DNA of 64,000 bases from NORP259 sp041398705 (GTDB lineage Bacteria > Planctomycetota > UBA1135 > GCA-002686595): assembly GCA_041398705.1 (NCBI GenBank), contig JAWKUI010000008.1:1-64000 (forward strand), read 5' to 3'. Both the position numbers and the translations under genes were made by a program. Positions 17,457-26,386 of this stretch are shown here, in pieces; within the stretch, counting starts at the first letter, position 1; every line of letters starts with the position of its first letter. The notes beneath the pieces were generated by a model. It searched no databases. It saw only the letters and a list, made by a program, of their open reading frames with translations, and was not told where the DNA came from.

Positions 17457-20400
17457 TTACTTGGAGCCGATTTCGGAGAGGCGCTGCTGGGCGGCGGGGG
17501 CGAAGGTGGACTTGGGATCGCGTTTCAGGAGTTCCTGGTACTGGCGACGGGCGGCGGCGAGGTCTTCACGCGCTTCGAGGCAGGTGCCCGAGCGGTAGAG
17601 GGCTTCGCTGGCTTCGGGGCCGGAAGGGTAGAGCAGCGCGACTTTGAGGTATTGGGACAGCGCAGCCTCCCGGTCGCCACGGCCTTCGGCGAGGCGGCCG
17701 ATGGCGAGCCGCGAGCGGGCGGCAAACAAGCCCTTGTCCTTCGCGAGCACGCGTTCGAAGGCGTTTTCCGCTTCTTTCGCGCGGCCCAGGGTGGCGAGGG
17801 CCATACCGCGCTCCCATTCCGCCTCGTTCCAGGCTTCGAAGGTGGAGAAACGTTGCACGAGGCTCGTCAGGGTGGCGACGGCTTTGTCGTCGGCGCCGGT
17901 AGCCCGCTGGCATTGGCCCAAACGGAAGAGGGCTTTGGCGTACACCGCGTGTTTGGGGAACTTCTCGACGACGCGCTGCAAGGGCGTTAGCCCCTGCTCG
18001 GGCTCGTTTGCCCGCCAGGCGCATTCACCCCACAGGTACAGGCTTTCCCCGAGCAGTTCGCTCTGCGGTTGTTCGGCGGCCAGGCGCGCGAAGGCGGCAC
18101 GGGCGGGGGCCCATTGCTCTTGTTGCAAACGGGCGAAGCCGAGTTTGTAGAGGGCTTGGGCGGGTAGCGGGCAGGGTTCGCTTGCGAGGCAGACCTGGTA
18201 CGCCGCGGCGGCCTGGTCCCAAGCGCCCCCTTCGTAGAGGGCTTCGCCCAGGTAGAAGTGGGCTTCGCCGGTGTCGGGGTGGGCAGGGGAGGTTTGCTGC
18301 AAGCGCGCGGCTTCGCGGCCAGCGCCGGCTACGTCCCCGCCGTCGAGCAGCAACCAGAACAGGCGGCCAGTGGCAAGGCGGCGCAGCTCTTCGGATTGTT
18401 GGGCCCCCTGCCAGCTGCGCAGGATCTGCACCGCTTGTTTGTCGCCTTCGGTAGCGGCCAGGGCGGTCACGAGGCGATCGGTCACCGGCCACAGGGCCAG
18501 CGCATCGGCGCTACCTTCGCGGGCGAGGCGGTAACTCGCTTGCGCCGCCTCAAGATCGCCGGTTTCCGCAGCACACCAGGTCGCGAGTTCGGCTGCAGGG
18601 CCGCTCCAGTTGGACTGGGTCCCGGCGGCGCACAACGGCGCCAGCACTTCCAACGCTTCGCCGGCGGCACCGGATTGATGTAGGCACCAGGCGAGACCGT
18701 AGCGCGATTCGTCGGCGCCGGGATCCTGCGGAGCCCGCTCGAGGAAACGCCGGTGGTTCTCTGCGGCTTCCGGCCAGTTTTCGTGCGCCTCGTACCAAGA
18801 AGCCAGGCCACGCAGGGCTTGCAAAGCCTGCGCGGAATCGGGGTGACGCTGCAACAGATCGCGCCAGGCCGCAGGATCTTCTTGCAGGCCGCCGAGCTCG
18901 AGCAAGGCCGCCGGTTCCAGGTCGTCGCCGGGATGGGCTTGCACCCAAGCGGCGAAGGCCTTGCGGGCCGCGTCCATGGCGCCCGTCTCCCGCAGGCAGC
19001 GGGCGGCAAGCAAGGCGCTTTCCGCGGCCAAGGCATGGTCCGCGTGCTTCTTGCCGAACGTCGCGAAGGCGGCTTGGGCCTTGGCGAGGTCGCCGCGGCG
19101 GTAGCAGCACCATGCATACCGGGACGCCGCCACGGCGCGGTCCGGGGCGGGTGCCTGCTCGTTGTTGCGCAGGGTGTCGAAGATCGGTTCGGCTTCTTCG
19201 AAGCGTCCGAGCTGGAACAGGGCTTCGCCAGCGATGCGGGCCGTGGCGAGCCGATACGGCGATTCGGGGTGGGCTTCCTGGAAGGACAGGCACAACCGCA
19301 ACGCTTCTTCGGTGTTGCCCGCGTCGAGGCTTGCCTGGGCGGCGGCGTAGAGGCCATAGTCCCCGCCGGATTGGGCGAACGCCTGGGCCGCCTCGGCGCT
19401 GCGACCGAGGTCGTGCAACAATCCGCCTTGCAAACCGACCAAGCGCAGGCGTTGTTCCTCGTCCTTGCTGAGCTTGAGGGCGCCTTGCAGGGCGGCGAGG
19501 GCTTCCTCAGGCCGGGATTCCGCGCGCAGGGCGGCGGATCGCCAGTACAGGACCTCGGGGTCCGTCGATTGTTCGGGCAGGATCGCCAGAGCCTCGCGGG
19601 ACCGTCCCAGTTGCAGCAGGTGCGCGCAGCGTTGCAACAAAGCCTGCGCGGCGAAGGGCCCGTTGGGATCGGCGGCGAGCACCTGGGCGAAGGCGGCCTG
19701 CGCGGCTTCGTGGTTCTGCACGCGGCTGAGCAGCAATGCCTTGGCGTTCAAGGCGGTGAGGGCATACGGGCCCACGTCGACCTTGCCGTAGGATTCGATC
19801 GCCTTCGCGAGCTGCCCGGCGCCCGCCTGGTTCTCGCCGATCAGGTAGTGCAGTTCGGCGCGGCTCTCTCCCGGCGCGGACTTCGCCAGCAAAGCCGTTG
19901 CCGCCTGCTGCCCTTCTGCCCAACGCTCGAGTCGGGTGAGGCACCAAACCCGGCTGCGCGTGGCTGTAGCCGCCAATCCGCCATCCAGCGAACCGGCCAA
20001 GGCCTTGTCGTACCATGCAAGCGCGGCCGCGAAGTCGCGTTGTTGGAATTCGAGTTCGCCGAGCAGGCAGCGCACGGTGGGTTGAAGGTATTCCGCCTCG
20101 CCCTTCTCGAGCGCCGTCCACGCGGCACGTGCCTCCGCTGTTTTGCCTGCGTGCCATGCGCATTGGCCGGCGCGCAGTTGGCATTCGGGCTGGAATTCGA
20201 AGTCGGCGAGGGTTCGCAAGGCTTCGAAGTGCGGGGCCGCATCGCCGAGCCGGTCCATCTCGAAGTACGCATCGGCGAGCCGGTAGCGCACCCAATCCGT
20301 CTTGGACGATTGCGGAAAGCGCTTCAGGAACGCCTGGCATTCGTTGGCCGCCAGATCCCAAAGACCCTGCTCATGCAGGCCAGAGAGGTATCGGTAGGCT

Positions 20401-20465
20401 TCGATCTCATCGCTTTGGCACGGCGCGGCGAGGATCGCAAAGGGCAGAAGGGCGGAGTGGAGCAT
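17457..20465 (-). CDS. large exported TPR-repeat protein
   Basis: A 1002-residue protein with a signal peptide (LHSALLPFAILAAP-CQS) followed almost entirely by tetratricopeptide-type helical pairs, for example LWDLAANECQAFLKRFPQSS, VRYRLADAYFEMDRLGDAAPHFEAL and AEWERGMALATLGRAKEAENAFERVLAKDKG. Relatives include the CpoB/YbgF and outer-membrane-lipoprotein assembly (BamD-like) TPR proteins, but it is far longer. Position at the head of the exbB-exbD-TonB-like operon suggests a periplasmic scaffold working with the motor. The C-terminal repeats (LYRSGTCLEAREDLAAARRQYQ) are the most regular. Confidence 0.85.
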   Translation of the reverse strand: MLHSALLPFAILAAPCQSDEIEAYRYLSGLHEQGLWDLAANECQAFLKRFPQSSKTDWVRYRLADAYFEMDRLGDAAPHFEALRTLADFEFQPECQLRAGQCAWHAGKTAEARAAWTALEKGEAEYLQPTVRCLLGELEFQQRDFAAALAWYDKALAGSLDGGLAATATRSRVWCLTRLERWAEGQQAATALLAKSAPGESRAELHYLIGENQAGAGQLAKAIESYGKVDVGPYALTALNAKALLLSRVQNHEAAQAAFAQVLAADPNGPFAAQALLQRCAHLLQLGRSREALAILPEQSTDPEVLYWRSAALRAESRPEEALAALQGALKLSKDEEQRLRLVGLQGGLLHDLGRSAEAAQAFAQSGGDYGLYAAAQASLDAGNTEEALRLCLSFQEAHPESPYRLATARIAGEALFQLGRFEEAEPIFDTLRNNEQAPAPDRAVAASRYAWCCYRRGDLAKAQAAFATFGKKHADHALAAESALLAARCLRETGAMDAARKAFAAWVQAHPGDDLEPAALLELGGLQEDPAAWRDLLQRHPDSAQALQALRGLASWYEAHENWPEAAENHRRFLERAPQDPGADESRYGLAWCLHQSGAAGEALEVLAPLCAAGTQSNWSGPAAELATWCAAETGDLEAAQASYRLAREGSADALALWPVTDRLVTALAATEGDKQAVQILRSWQGAQQSEELRRLATGRLFWLLLDGGDVAGAGREAARLQQTSPAHPDTGEAHFYLGEALYEGGAWDQAAAAYQVCLASEPCPLPAQALYKLGFARLQQEQWAPARAAFARLAAEQPQSELLGESLYLWGECAWRANEPEQGLTPLQRVVEKFPKHAVYAKALFRLGQCQRATGADDKAVATLTSLVQRFSTFEAWNEAEWERGMALATLGRAKEAENAFERVLAKDKGLFAARSRLAIGRLAEGRGDREAALSQYLKVALLYPSGPEASEALYRSGTCLEAREDLAAARRQYQELLKRDPKSTFAPAAQQRLSEIGSK

Positions 20466-20578
20466 GGCGAGGCCTTCGCAGAGAGGAGCGCGTGGAATGA
20501 CGCGCGTGCGTAGCTTCTATTTTGCCGCAGAAGGGCCAGTGCGCGGGCGAATTCCGGATGCGCGCGCAAAGTGCAGGC

Positions 20579-20619
20579 AAAAAAACACCCCGGACCGGCA
20601 CTTCGGCAGGCCCGGGGTG
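20579..20619 (-). terminator. rho-independent terminator after the Cys-rich coiled-coil gene
   Basis: On the minus strand a CACCCCGG...CCGGGGTG stem, with an inner GGCC/GGTCC pairing and a small loop, is followed by seven T at 20585-20579. It ends the BlaI-M56 operon and separates it from the TPR operon. Confidence 0.85.
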
Positions 20620-20628
20620 CGTGGAATC

Positions 20629-22881
20629 TCAGTGGTTGTGGTTGCTCTGCTGTTCGCGCACCGCGCTACGCAGGGTTTCCACCTGACCGCGCAAGGCGGC
20701 GACTTCGGCGGTCATCTCGACCAGCAGCCGTTGCAGTTCTGCCTGGTCCACCGGGGCCATGCCGCCGGCGAGTTGCAGGGCCGATGCCGGGGCCGCGCTG
20801 GAACCGCCGGGTTGGGTGTTCCAGCCGAACGGATCCACGGCATCGTCCGACTCTTCGGATTCGATGCGGAATTCGATCTTCATCTGCTTCGCCTCGTCTT
20901 CGCTGCAAGGTTCCTTGCACTCGGTCCCGCAGGCATCGTCGCACTCTTCGGCGCACTCGACTTCGCATTCGATGATGCAGTCTTCCTCGCAAACGGGCGG
21001 GCAATCGATGCCCATCGCGCCGAAGGGGTTGCCAGGCATGCCCATGCCGGGGCCAGCGCCGTAGTACAGATAGACGTCGCCGCCTTCGGTGTGGATCTGG
21101 ATGCCGCCGGGGCCGCCAGGGGCGCCGAAATGCAGCGGCAGGGCCAGATCGTGGACCATGGGGGGCATGCCGGGGGCCGGCGGCATGGGGATGCCGCTCG
21201 GACAGTGACCGCTGGTGCAATCCGGGCAGTCGCAATCGCAGCCCTTGGCCTTCTTGGCGCGTTTCGGCGCGATCACCTGCTTGCCCCGGGTGATGCGCAC
21301 GGGGCCATCGATGGTCAGGAGTTGACCTTCAATGCCCTGCAGGGCTTCCGCCAGGCCTTCGCGCACCGCGATCTCGATTTCGTCGCCGTCGAGGATCGAA
21401 CCCAGCTCGGCGATAGCGATGGCGGGGATCTCATCGAGTCCCTCCATGGCCAAGTCCTTCAGCATGACTTCGATCGAGCCGTGGGGCAGGATCGCATCCA
21501 CATCGAGATCCGCATCGAGGGTGATGTTGAGTTTGTGCAGGGCGTCTTCCGCGCTGTCCCCATGGCCCAACCGATCCTCGAGGATCTCGATCAGCTGCCC
21601 ATGGTTGGGAGCTCCGTCCGTGCGAAGGTGGATCACGCGCGGGTGCACGCCGGGGCCATCGGTCTTGCCGTGAAGGACGAAGTCTTTCACGTTCACATGG
21701 TGCTCTTCCTCGGCCTCCCCGTCGTCTTGGTCATCCGTCGCGATGGCGCTCCAGACGAAACCTTCGGGCATTTCTTCGAAGTCGACTTTCCAGGTGGATT
21801 CGCCGCCATCGCCCTCGAAGGCCTGCCAGGTGAATCCCTCGGGCATGCCGTTGACGTTGAGCTCGAAGATGCCTTCACCGCCAGGGATGGCTTCGGTCCA
21901 CGCGCCTTCGGGGTGCACTTCGCCGAGATCACCGAAGAAAACGTTCGTCGTGTGCCCTTCGAAATCACCCTCGTGGGCGGCGTCGTTCTGGGCATCGTGG
22001 AAACGCTCCTCGGCGCGGTGCAGATTGCGCCGGTTGCGATCGAGGGTGCGCTCCATGCGGTCAAATCGCTTTTCCTGGGCCTCGCGCTCGTCTTCGCTGG
22101 CGCGGCCCGCCTCCTTGCGCATGCGGTCCAGTGCCTGTTCCGAGTGCTTCACCTTCTCGCGGGCGTTGTCCATCTCGCGGCGGAGCTCGTCGATGCGCTT
22201 GATGTGCACCCGGACCTGCCGAGCCTGTTCGCGGAGAGCTTCCGCCTCAGCGCGTTCCGCTTCGGCACGCGCGCGGAACTCGTCCGACTGCTGGCGAGTG
22301 CGATCGGCCTGGACCCGGATGCGCTCGGCTTGGCCACGGGTTTCGGCCGCACGGGCCCGGATCCCCTCGGCTCGGGCGCGAATCTCTTCCGCTTCTTTGC
22401 GCGTGATTTCGGCCTTGGCGCGGATCTCATCGGCCTTGGCGCGTTCCTCGGCGGCGCGGGCGTGGGCCTCGAGCACCTGCTCTTCGGCTTCCTGTTGCGA
22501 ACGCCCGCGGGCTTTCCCCGCACGGGGAGCTGCGGAAGCCTGCTTCTTGGCTTCCTTCAGCTTCTTTTCGAGCTCCGCGTTGCGCTCCTTCAGCTCGCGC
22601 ACGATGCGGCGCAATTCTTCGGTGTCATCGCCCGTTTGTGCGGGTTTGGACTGCGTCCAGCCATCGGTGACGAGCACGGCGACCGTGGCGGGTTCCGCCG
22701 GATCCACGGGCGCGGTAGAAGGAGCGGCGAGGCGCACCAGGCCCCGCGCGGGGGTCGCCGGTGCGGCGGGGGAAGCAACTTTGGCCGGTGCAGCCGGTTT
22801 GGTTTCCTGCACCTGGCTCAAAGACCAGGCGGAGGTGCTCACCAGAAGCAGCGCGGCGCTGATGATGGAAACTCGAGTCAT
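20629..22881 (-). CDS. exported coiled-coil protein with Cys-rich metal-binding-like segments
   Basis: A 750-residue protein with signal peptide (IISAALLLVSTSAWS-LS). Residues about 88-310 form a long charged coiled coil with a near-perfect heptad (AEEIRAR, AEGIRAR, AERIRVQ, AEAERAE). The middle has repeated acidic beta segments (GMPEGFTWQAFEGDGGESTW, EMPEGFVWSAIA). The last third has two cysteine-rich clusters, CDCDCPDCTSGHC and a 33-residue stretch from CPPVCEEDC to CKEPC with ten Cys, separated by a Gly/Pro/Met-rich part. The final 60 residues form a short leucine-zipper-like helix (ELQRLLVEMTAEVAALRGQV). It begins 25 bp after the M56 gene on the same strand, so it is the third gene of a blaI-M56 operon. 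Metal binding is inferred from composition only. Confidence 0.8.
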   Translation of the reverse strand: MTRVSIISAALLLVSTSAWSLSQVQETKPAAPAKVASPAAPATPARGLVRLAAPSTAPVDPAEPATVAVLVTDGWTQSKPAQTGDDTEELRRIVRELKERNAELEKKLKEAKKQASAAPRAGKARGRSQQEAEEQVLEAHARAAEERAKADEIRAKAEITRKEAEEIRARAEGIRARAAETRGQAERIRVQADRTRQQSDEFRARAEAERAEAEALREQARQVRVHIKRIDELRREMDNAREKVKHSEQALDRMRKEAGRASEDEREAQEKRFDRMERTLDRNRRNLHRAEERFHDAQNDAAHEGDFEGHTTNVFFGDLGEVHPEGAWTEAIPGGEGIFELNVNGMPEGFTWQAFEGDGGESTWKVDFEEMPEGFVWSAIATDDQDDGEAEEEHHVNVKDFVLHGKTDGPGVHPRVIHLRTDGAPNHGQLIEILEDRLGHGDSAEDALHKLNITLDADLDVDAILPHGSIEVMLKDLAMEGLDEIPAIAIAELGSILDGDEIEIAVREGLAEALQGIEGQLLTIDGPVRITRGKQVIAPKRAKKAKGCDCDCPDCTSGHCPSGIPMPPAPGMPPMVHDLALPLHFGAPGGPGGIQIHTEGGDVYLYYGAGPGMGMPGNPFGAMGIDCPPVCEEDCIIECEVECAEECDDACGTECKEPCSEDEAKQMKIEFRIESEESDDAVDPFGWNTQPGGSSAAPASALQLAGGMAPVDQAELQRLLVEMTAEVAALRGQVETLRSAVREQQSNHNH

Positions 22882-22906
22882 GGGGATGCTCCTTAAAGGG
22901 GCGGGA

Positions 22907-24421
22907 TTATTGGTGGGAGGGGGTGTTCGGGTTGGAAGGCGCGAGCAGCGAGAGCAGGCGCGCGCGTTTTTCTCGCAGGCTGTCGAGGCGGTTTTCGAGC
23001 TCCTTCAGGGGCAGCTCGAAGGCTTCGGGGGCCGGTGCGTGTTCGATGGCGTGGCGCAGCTCGTGCACCTGATCCTCGAGTTGCAGCAACTGGCTTTGCA
23101 GCAGGAGCATCAGTTGCCCCAGGTCGAGGTCCTGCGCCGCAGGGGCCTCGATGGCCGTCGTCGACGCGGGTTCGATGGCGGGTTCGACGGGCTCGCTGCC
23201 GTTGAAGTCCGGGATGCGGTCGAAGCCCAGCTGGGGTTCGGCGCGGTCGGGCGCGGGCTGCGCTCCGGCGAAACCGGGCAACAAGGCCGTTGTGACGAGC
23301 AGCGCGCAGCCCACGCAGGGCAAACCAGCCGCACGACCCTGCGGGCGCGGACCTTGTTCTAGAAGGCGCCGCACGCGGTACCCAAGGCGCGAACCGCGGC
23401 CCGCCATCGGCAGCAGCGCAACCTGGGGGCGTTCGGGGTGCAGCCAACCCGCGACTTCGGTGAGGCAACGCGCCAGATCCACGCCGTTGCCGCTCTGCGA
23501 CACGGCCCAATCGTCGCATTGGTACTCCGCCAGCTCCTGGATCTCGCGCCGCACCCAACCGTTGAGGGGTTGGAAGAACAGCACACGTTCGATCAGGCGA
23601 TAGAGCAGGAACCACTGGGGATCATGGCGGCGGATGTGGGCCAGTTCGTGGCCGAGCATCGCGCGCAAGGCGCCACGATCGAGGCCGCTGTGTACCCGCT
23701 CCGGGAGGCAGATTTCCGGACGCAGGATTCCGAGCGTGGCCGGCGAGACGAGGCGCGGCGACATGCTGAGGCGCGGCATGCGGCAGCGGGCGGCGGCGCA
23801 TAGTTCTTGGAGCAGGGCGAAGGCAGGGCCTTCGTCCAGTTCTTGGCGCTGCAGGCGGCGTGCGACGATGCGGCGCCAGGCGAGCAGCAGCAAGAGGGTG
23901 CCGAGGGCGCTGCCGATCATCCAGGCCTGGACCCAACGGTTCGGCGCAGCCACTTCGAGATGGGCCGTGCCCACCGGAGGGGCGGAATCGAGCGCGAGGT
24001 CCAGCGTGCCATCCGCGGCATCCGTTTCTTCCGCTGCGTCGCTTTCCAGCCAGACGATCGTGCCGTTCCACGGCGCCTCCGGATCATTGGCGAGCGCTTC
24101 CAACTGGGCCAATTCCTCCGCACTGAGCTCGGGGGCATCGGTGAATGCGTCGACCGCGAGGGCCTGTAGCTCCGGCTGCGGGGCCTGCTGCGGCGCCGCG
24201 CAGATCCACTCGCCAGCCCAGCTCGGAGCCCCGCCGAACACCCGCAGGCTGGCGCTGACCACGGGCACGAGCAACGCGGCGCGCAGCATCCACTCGCGGC
24301 GGCGCAGGTTTTCGGGGTGCACCGGGCGCAGGGCGAGCCAGGTCAAAGCCACCAGCGCCGTGCTGTGCAGGGCATAGGTGAGCAACCAGGCCAACCAGGT
24401 TTCGCTGGTCGAGAACATCAC
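22907..24421 (-). CDS. M56-family (BlaR1/MecR1-type) membrane sensor metalloprotease
   Basis: A 504-residue protein with N-terminal helices (TWLAWLLTYALHSTALVALTWLAL, LRAALLVPVVSASLRV), a further helix WMIGSALGTLLLLLAW, and then the zinc-protease domain. The active site is MLGHELAHIRRHD, with the third ligand region in ELAEYQCDDWAV. A C-terminal helix (AGLPCVGCALLVTTALLPG) leads to an outside tail with a Leu/Glu-rich coiled coil (LMLLLQSQLLQLEDQVHELRH). There is no penicillin-binding C-terminal domain, so this is not a beta-lactam receptor proper. It overlaps the BlaI gene by ATGA; by analogy it would cleave that repressor on signal. Confidence 0.9.
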   Translation of the reverse strand: MMFSTSETWLAWLLTYALHSTALVALTWLALRPVHPENLRRREWMLRAALLVPVVSASLRVFGGAPSWAGEWICAAPQQAPQPELQALAVDAFTDAPELSAEELAQLEALANDPEAPWNGTIVWLESDAAEETDAADGTLDLALDSAPPVGTAHLEVAAPNRWVQAWMIGSALGTLLLLLAWRRIVARRLQRQELDEGPAFALLQELCAAARCRMPRLSMSPRLVSPATLGILRPEICLPERVHSGLDRGALRAMLGHELAHIRRHDPQWFLLYRLIERVLFFQPLNGWVRREIQELAEYQCDDWAVSQSGNGVDLARCLTEVAGWLHPERPQVALLPMAGRGSRLGYRVRRLLEQGPRPQGRAAGLPCVGCALLVTTALLPGFAGAQPAPDRAEPQLGFDRIPDFNGSEPVEPAIEPASTTAIEAPAAQDLDLGQLMLLLQSQLLQLEDQVHELRHAIEHAPAPEAFELPLKELENRLDSLREKRARLLSLLAPSNPNTPSHQ

Positions 24422-24810
24422 GCGTCCTCCTGGGTGCGGCGTTCGGCGGCCTGGATCAGCCGGCGCAGTTCGGCGAGTTCGCCGGCATCCACGTCCTCCT
24501 GCTGGAGCAGGTGATGCACCAGGGCGGTAACGTCCCCCTGGAACAGCCGGTCGGTCAGGTCGGAGACCATCGACTTGCGCACCTGGGATTCGGTGACCGT
24601 CGCGCGGTACACAAACTGGCGCCCGTCGAGGTGGTGCTGCACCACGCCCTTGCGCTCCATCTTCTTGAGCATCGTGGCGATGGTGGTGAGGGCTCGGCCG
24701 CCCTCCGGATGCAAGGCCTGGTGGACCTGGGCCACAGTGGCTTCGCCCTGCTCCCAGAGGATTCGAATGATCGCGAGCTGCAGCTCGCCGAGGTGGTGGG
24801 ACCGACTCAT
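24418..24810 (-). CDS. BlaI/MecI/CopY-family winged-helix repressor
   Basis: A 130-residue repressor with the typical fold: LGELQLAIIRILWEQGEATVAQVHQAL, then ALTTIATMLKKMERKGVV (recognition helix) and the wing DGRQFVYRATVTE. The C-terminal dimerisation helix (LVHHLLQQEDVDAGELAELRRLI) is where M56 proteases cut in BlaI/MecI. It is the first gene of the operon. A palindromic TACTACC/GGTAGTA operator lies 23 bp upstream of its start, so autorepression of the whole operon is likely. Confidence 0.95.
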   Translation of the reverse strand: MSRSHHLGELQLAIIRILWEQGEATVAQVHQALHPEGGRALTTIATMLKKMERKGVVQHHLDGRQFVYRATVTESQVRKSMVSDLTDRLFQGDVTALVHHLLQQEDVDAGELAELRRLIQAAERRTQEDA

Positions 24811-24832
24811 GGGGATCGTCGCGCCAAGCGCT

Positions 24833-24861
24833 TACTACCCAGGTAGTACCACCGAGGTAGT
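24833..24861. promoter_or_regulatory. BlaI-type operator, two overlapping palindromes
   Basis: TACTACC-CA-GGTAGTA (24833-24848) is a perfect 7-bp inverted repeat. A second, slightly imperfect copy, TACCACC-GA-GGTAGT, overlaps it at 24847-24861. The arrangement and the ACTAC/GTAGT half-sites fit BlaI-family operators. It lies immediately upstream of the blaI-like gene. Confidence 0.8.
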
Positions 24862-24988
24862 TTCCTCGCTACGGGGGAAGTTCCGGATTTACGCAGGGTG
24901 TACCCGGGGGTTGGGGGTGGGCCCCGCGCGGGATGCCGGGAATAATCCGCAAGGCATTGTGGATTAGGCGTTTACGGTCGCCGGTGTT

Positions 24989-25528
24989 TCAGCGTCCCGC
25001 CGCCAGGTCCGCAATCTCAAAGCAAGACCGCAGGTTGCGCGCCGTGCAGGGCCCGGGGAGCAGCGAATCGATGCGCGCGACCAGCTTCGAGCGGCCGACC
25101 CCATCGGGGGCATGCAGATAGAGCACGCCTTTGCCCTGGTGCAGGGTCTCGGTCTCCGTCGCCAGCGCTTCGAGCGGCGCCAAGGAGAACCGCGGCCACG
25201 AATCGAGGGGCAGGAAGAGGTGCACCTCCTTGCCCTGCTCGCGCGGCACGTCGAAGGGGTTGCCGTCGAGCAGCTTCTGGAAGGCGGGGGCGGTGACCAA
25301 GGCGATGGGCGGGGTGAAACCGAACTCCTTGCCGAGGGCCTTGCGAATCGTCTCGCGCAGGGGCGCGGCTTGGCGTCCCGGGCTTTCGAAAACCACATTG
25401 CCGCTCTGGATGTAGGTGCGCACTTCCGCGAGGCCCGCGGCGCCCAGGGCCGCACGCAATTGCGCCATCGGCATGCGGTTCTTGCCGCCGACATTGATTC
25501 CCCGCAGCAATGCAATCCAGGTCGTCAT
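24989..25528 (-). CDS. DUF1697-family protein
   Basis: A 179-residue protein with the family signature at the N terminus (WIALLRGINVGGKNRMPMAQL), the central TYIQSGNVVFES and the C-terminal GVGRSKLVARID. Length is normal for DUF1697. Function unknown; the family is widespread and cytoplasmic. It begins 27 bp after the MarR gene on the same strand and may be co-transcribed with it. Confidence 0.92.
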   Translation of the reverse strand: MTTWIALLRGINVGGKNRMPMAQLRAALGAAGLAEVRTYIQSGNVVFESPGRQAAPLRETIRKALGKEFGFTPPIALVTAPAFQKLLDGNPFDVPREQGKEVHLFLPLDSWPRFSLAPLEALATETETLHQGKGVLYLHAPDGVGRSKLVARIDSLLPGPCTARNLRSCFEIADLAAGR

Positions 25529-25555
25529 CGCCGGATTCTAGCGGTTTCCCGGGAC

Positions 25556-26059
25556 TCAGGGGTGCGGGAGGCCCAGGCACAGGCGCCGGAGCAAGGCGCG
25601 CAGTTCCCGCTGCGAGGGTTCGGACAGGTGCGCGATCGAATCGCGGGCTTCCTGCATGCGCGCTTCGATGGCCCGGTCCGCGATCTTGCGGCCGGCCTGG
25701 GTGAGCAGCACGAAACGGCCGCGGCCATCTTCGGGGTCAACGGTGCGCTGAACGAAGCCGCGCGCCTCGAGGCGCTTGAGCCGGTGGGTCATGGCGCCGG
25801 TGGTGAGCTGGGCGGCTTCGCAGAGTTCCCCTGGGCTCATGCCCCCGCGCTTGCCCGTGCGCCGCAAGGCGGACAGCACGTCGAACTCGAAGGGGGCGAG
25901 GTCGAGGGGGGCCAGGGCGGATTTGAGACGCTCGGCTAGGGTGCCCCCGAGGATCAGGATGCGCAGCACGATCGCCAGGGCCGTGGGGTCCAGGTCCGGC
26001 CTTTCCCGGCCCCACTGGGCCAGCATGCGATCGACGCGATCCTCCTTCGGGTTGCTCAT
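25556..26059 (-). CDS. MarR-family transcriptional regulator
   Basis: A 167-residue regulator from ATG 26059 (MSNPKEDRVD); the frame extends to 26116 but the extra residues are not family-like. The winged helix-turn-helix is FEFDVLSALRRTG...MSPGELCEAAQLTTGAMTHRLKRLEARGFVQRTVDPEDGRGRFVLLT, here described in parts, with flanking dimerisation helices. It matches the MarR layout at normal length. Likely regulates itself and the downstream DUF1697 gene. No clear palindrome was found in the 327-bp upstream gap. Confidence 0.92.
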   Translation of the reverse strand: MSNPKEDRVDRMLAQWGRERPDLDPTALAIVLRILILGGTLAERLKSALAPLDLAPFEFDVLSALRRTGKRGGMSPGELCEAAQLTTGAMTHRLKRLEARGFVQRTVDPEDGRGRFVLLTQAGRKIADRAIEARMQEARDSIAHLSEPSQRELRALLRRLCLGLPHP

Positions 26060-26386
26060 AGCGGGGCCCAGGATGGGCCTCGGTACCTTCATGTCAAGAT
26101 TTTCTTCAGTTCCCACTCCCCAAAGGCGATCGGAGGGGTAAATAGCAGATCGGGCGCGAGCCCTTTCCGGCTTCGGCCGAGCGACAGCCCCGAATCCCAG
26201 ATACCCGCGAGTGCCGTGAACCCCTTGCCCGACCCCGGCCCGGCCGCCGATCCCCGGCGGCGCCTGCCCCTAGGCAGCCGTGCCCGCATGTCCCGGCAAA
26301 CCGTCCGCACCGCGCCCCGAATTCCGTCCCCGACCGCCGGGCATGGGGCCCGCACCGGGGATGTGATTGTCTGATAGGAGATGACC
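26060..26386. other. divergent intergenic region
   Basis: GC-rich spacer between the MarR gene and the small acidic protein. It contains several short GC hairpins and, at 26376-26380, the AGGAG site of the next gene. I see no gene and no confident promoter. Confidence 0.4.

Noticed and set aside
20464..22896. 810-residue plus-strand open frame opposite the Cys-rich coiled-coil gene
   Set aside because: It is the antisense shadow of a strongly supported minus-strand gene; composition is His/Ala/Leu-rich without any domain, as expected in GC-rich DNA.
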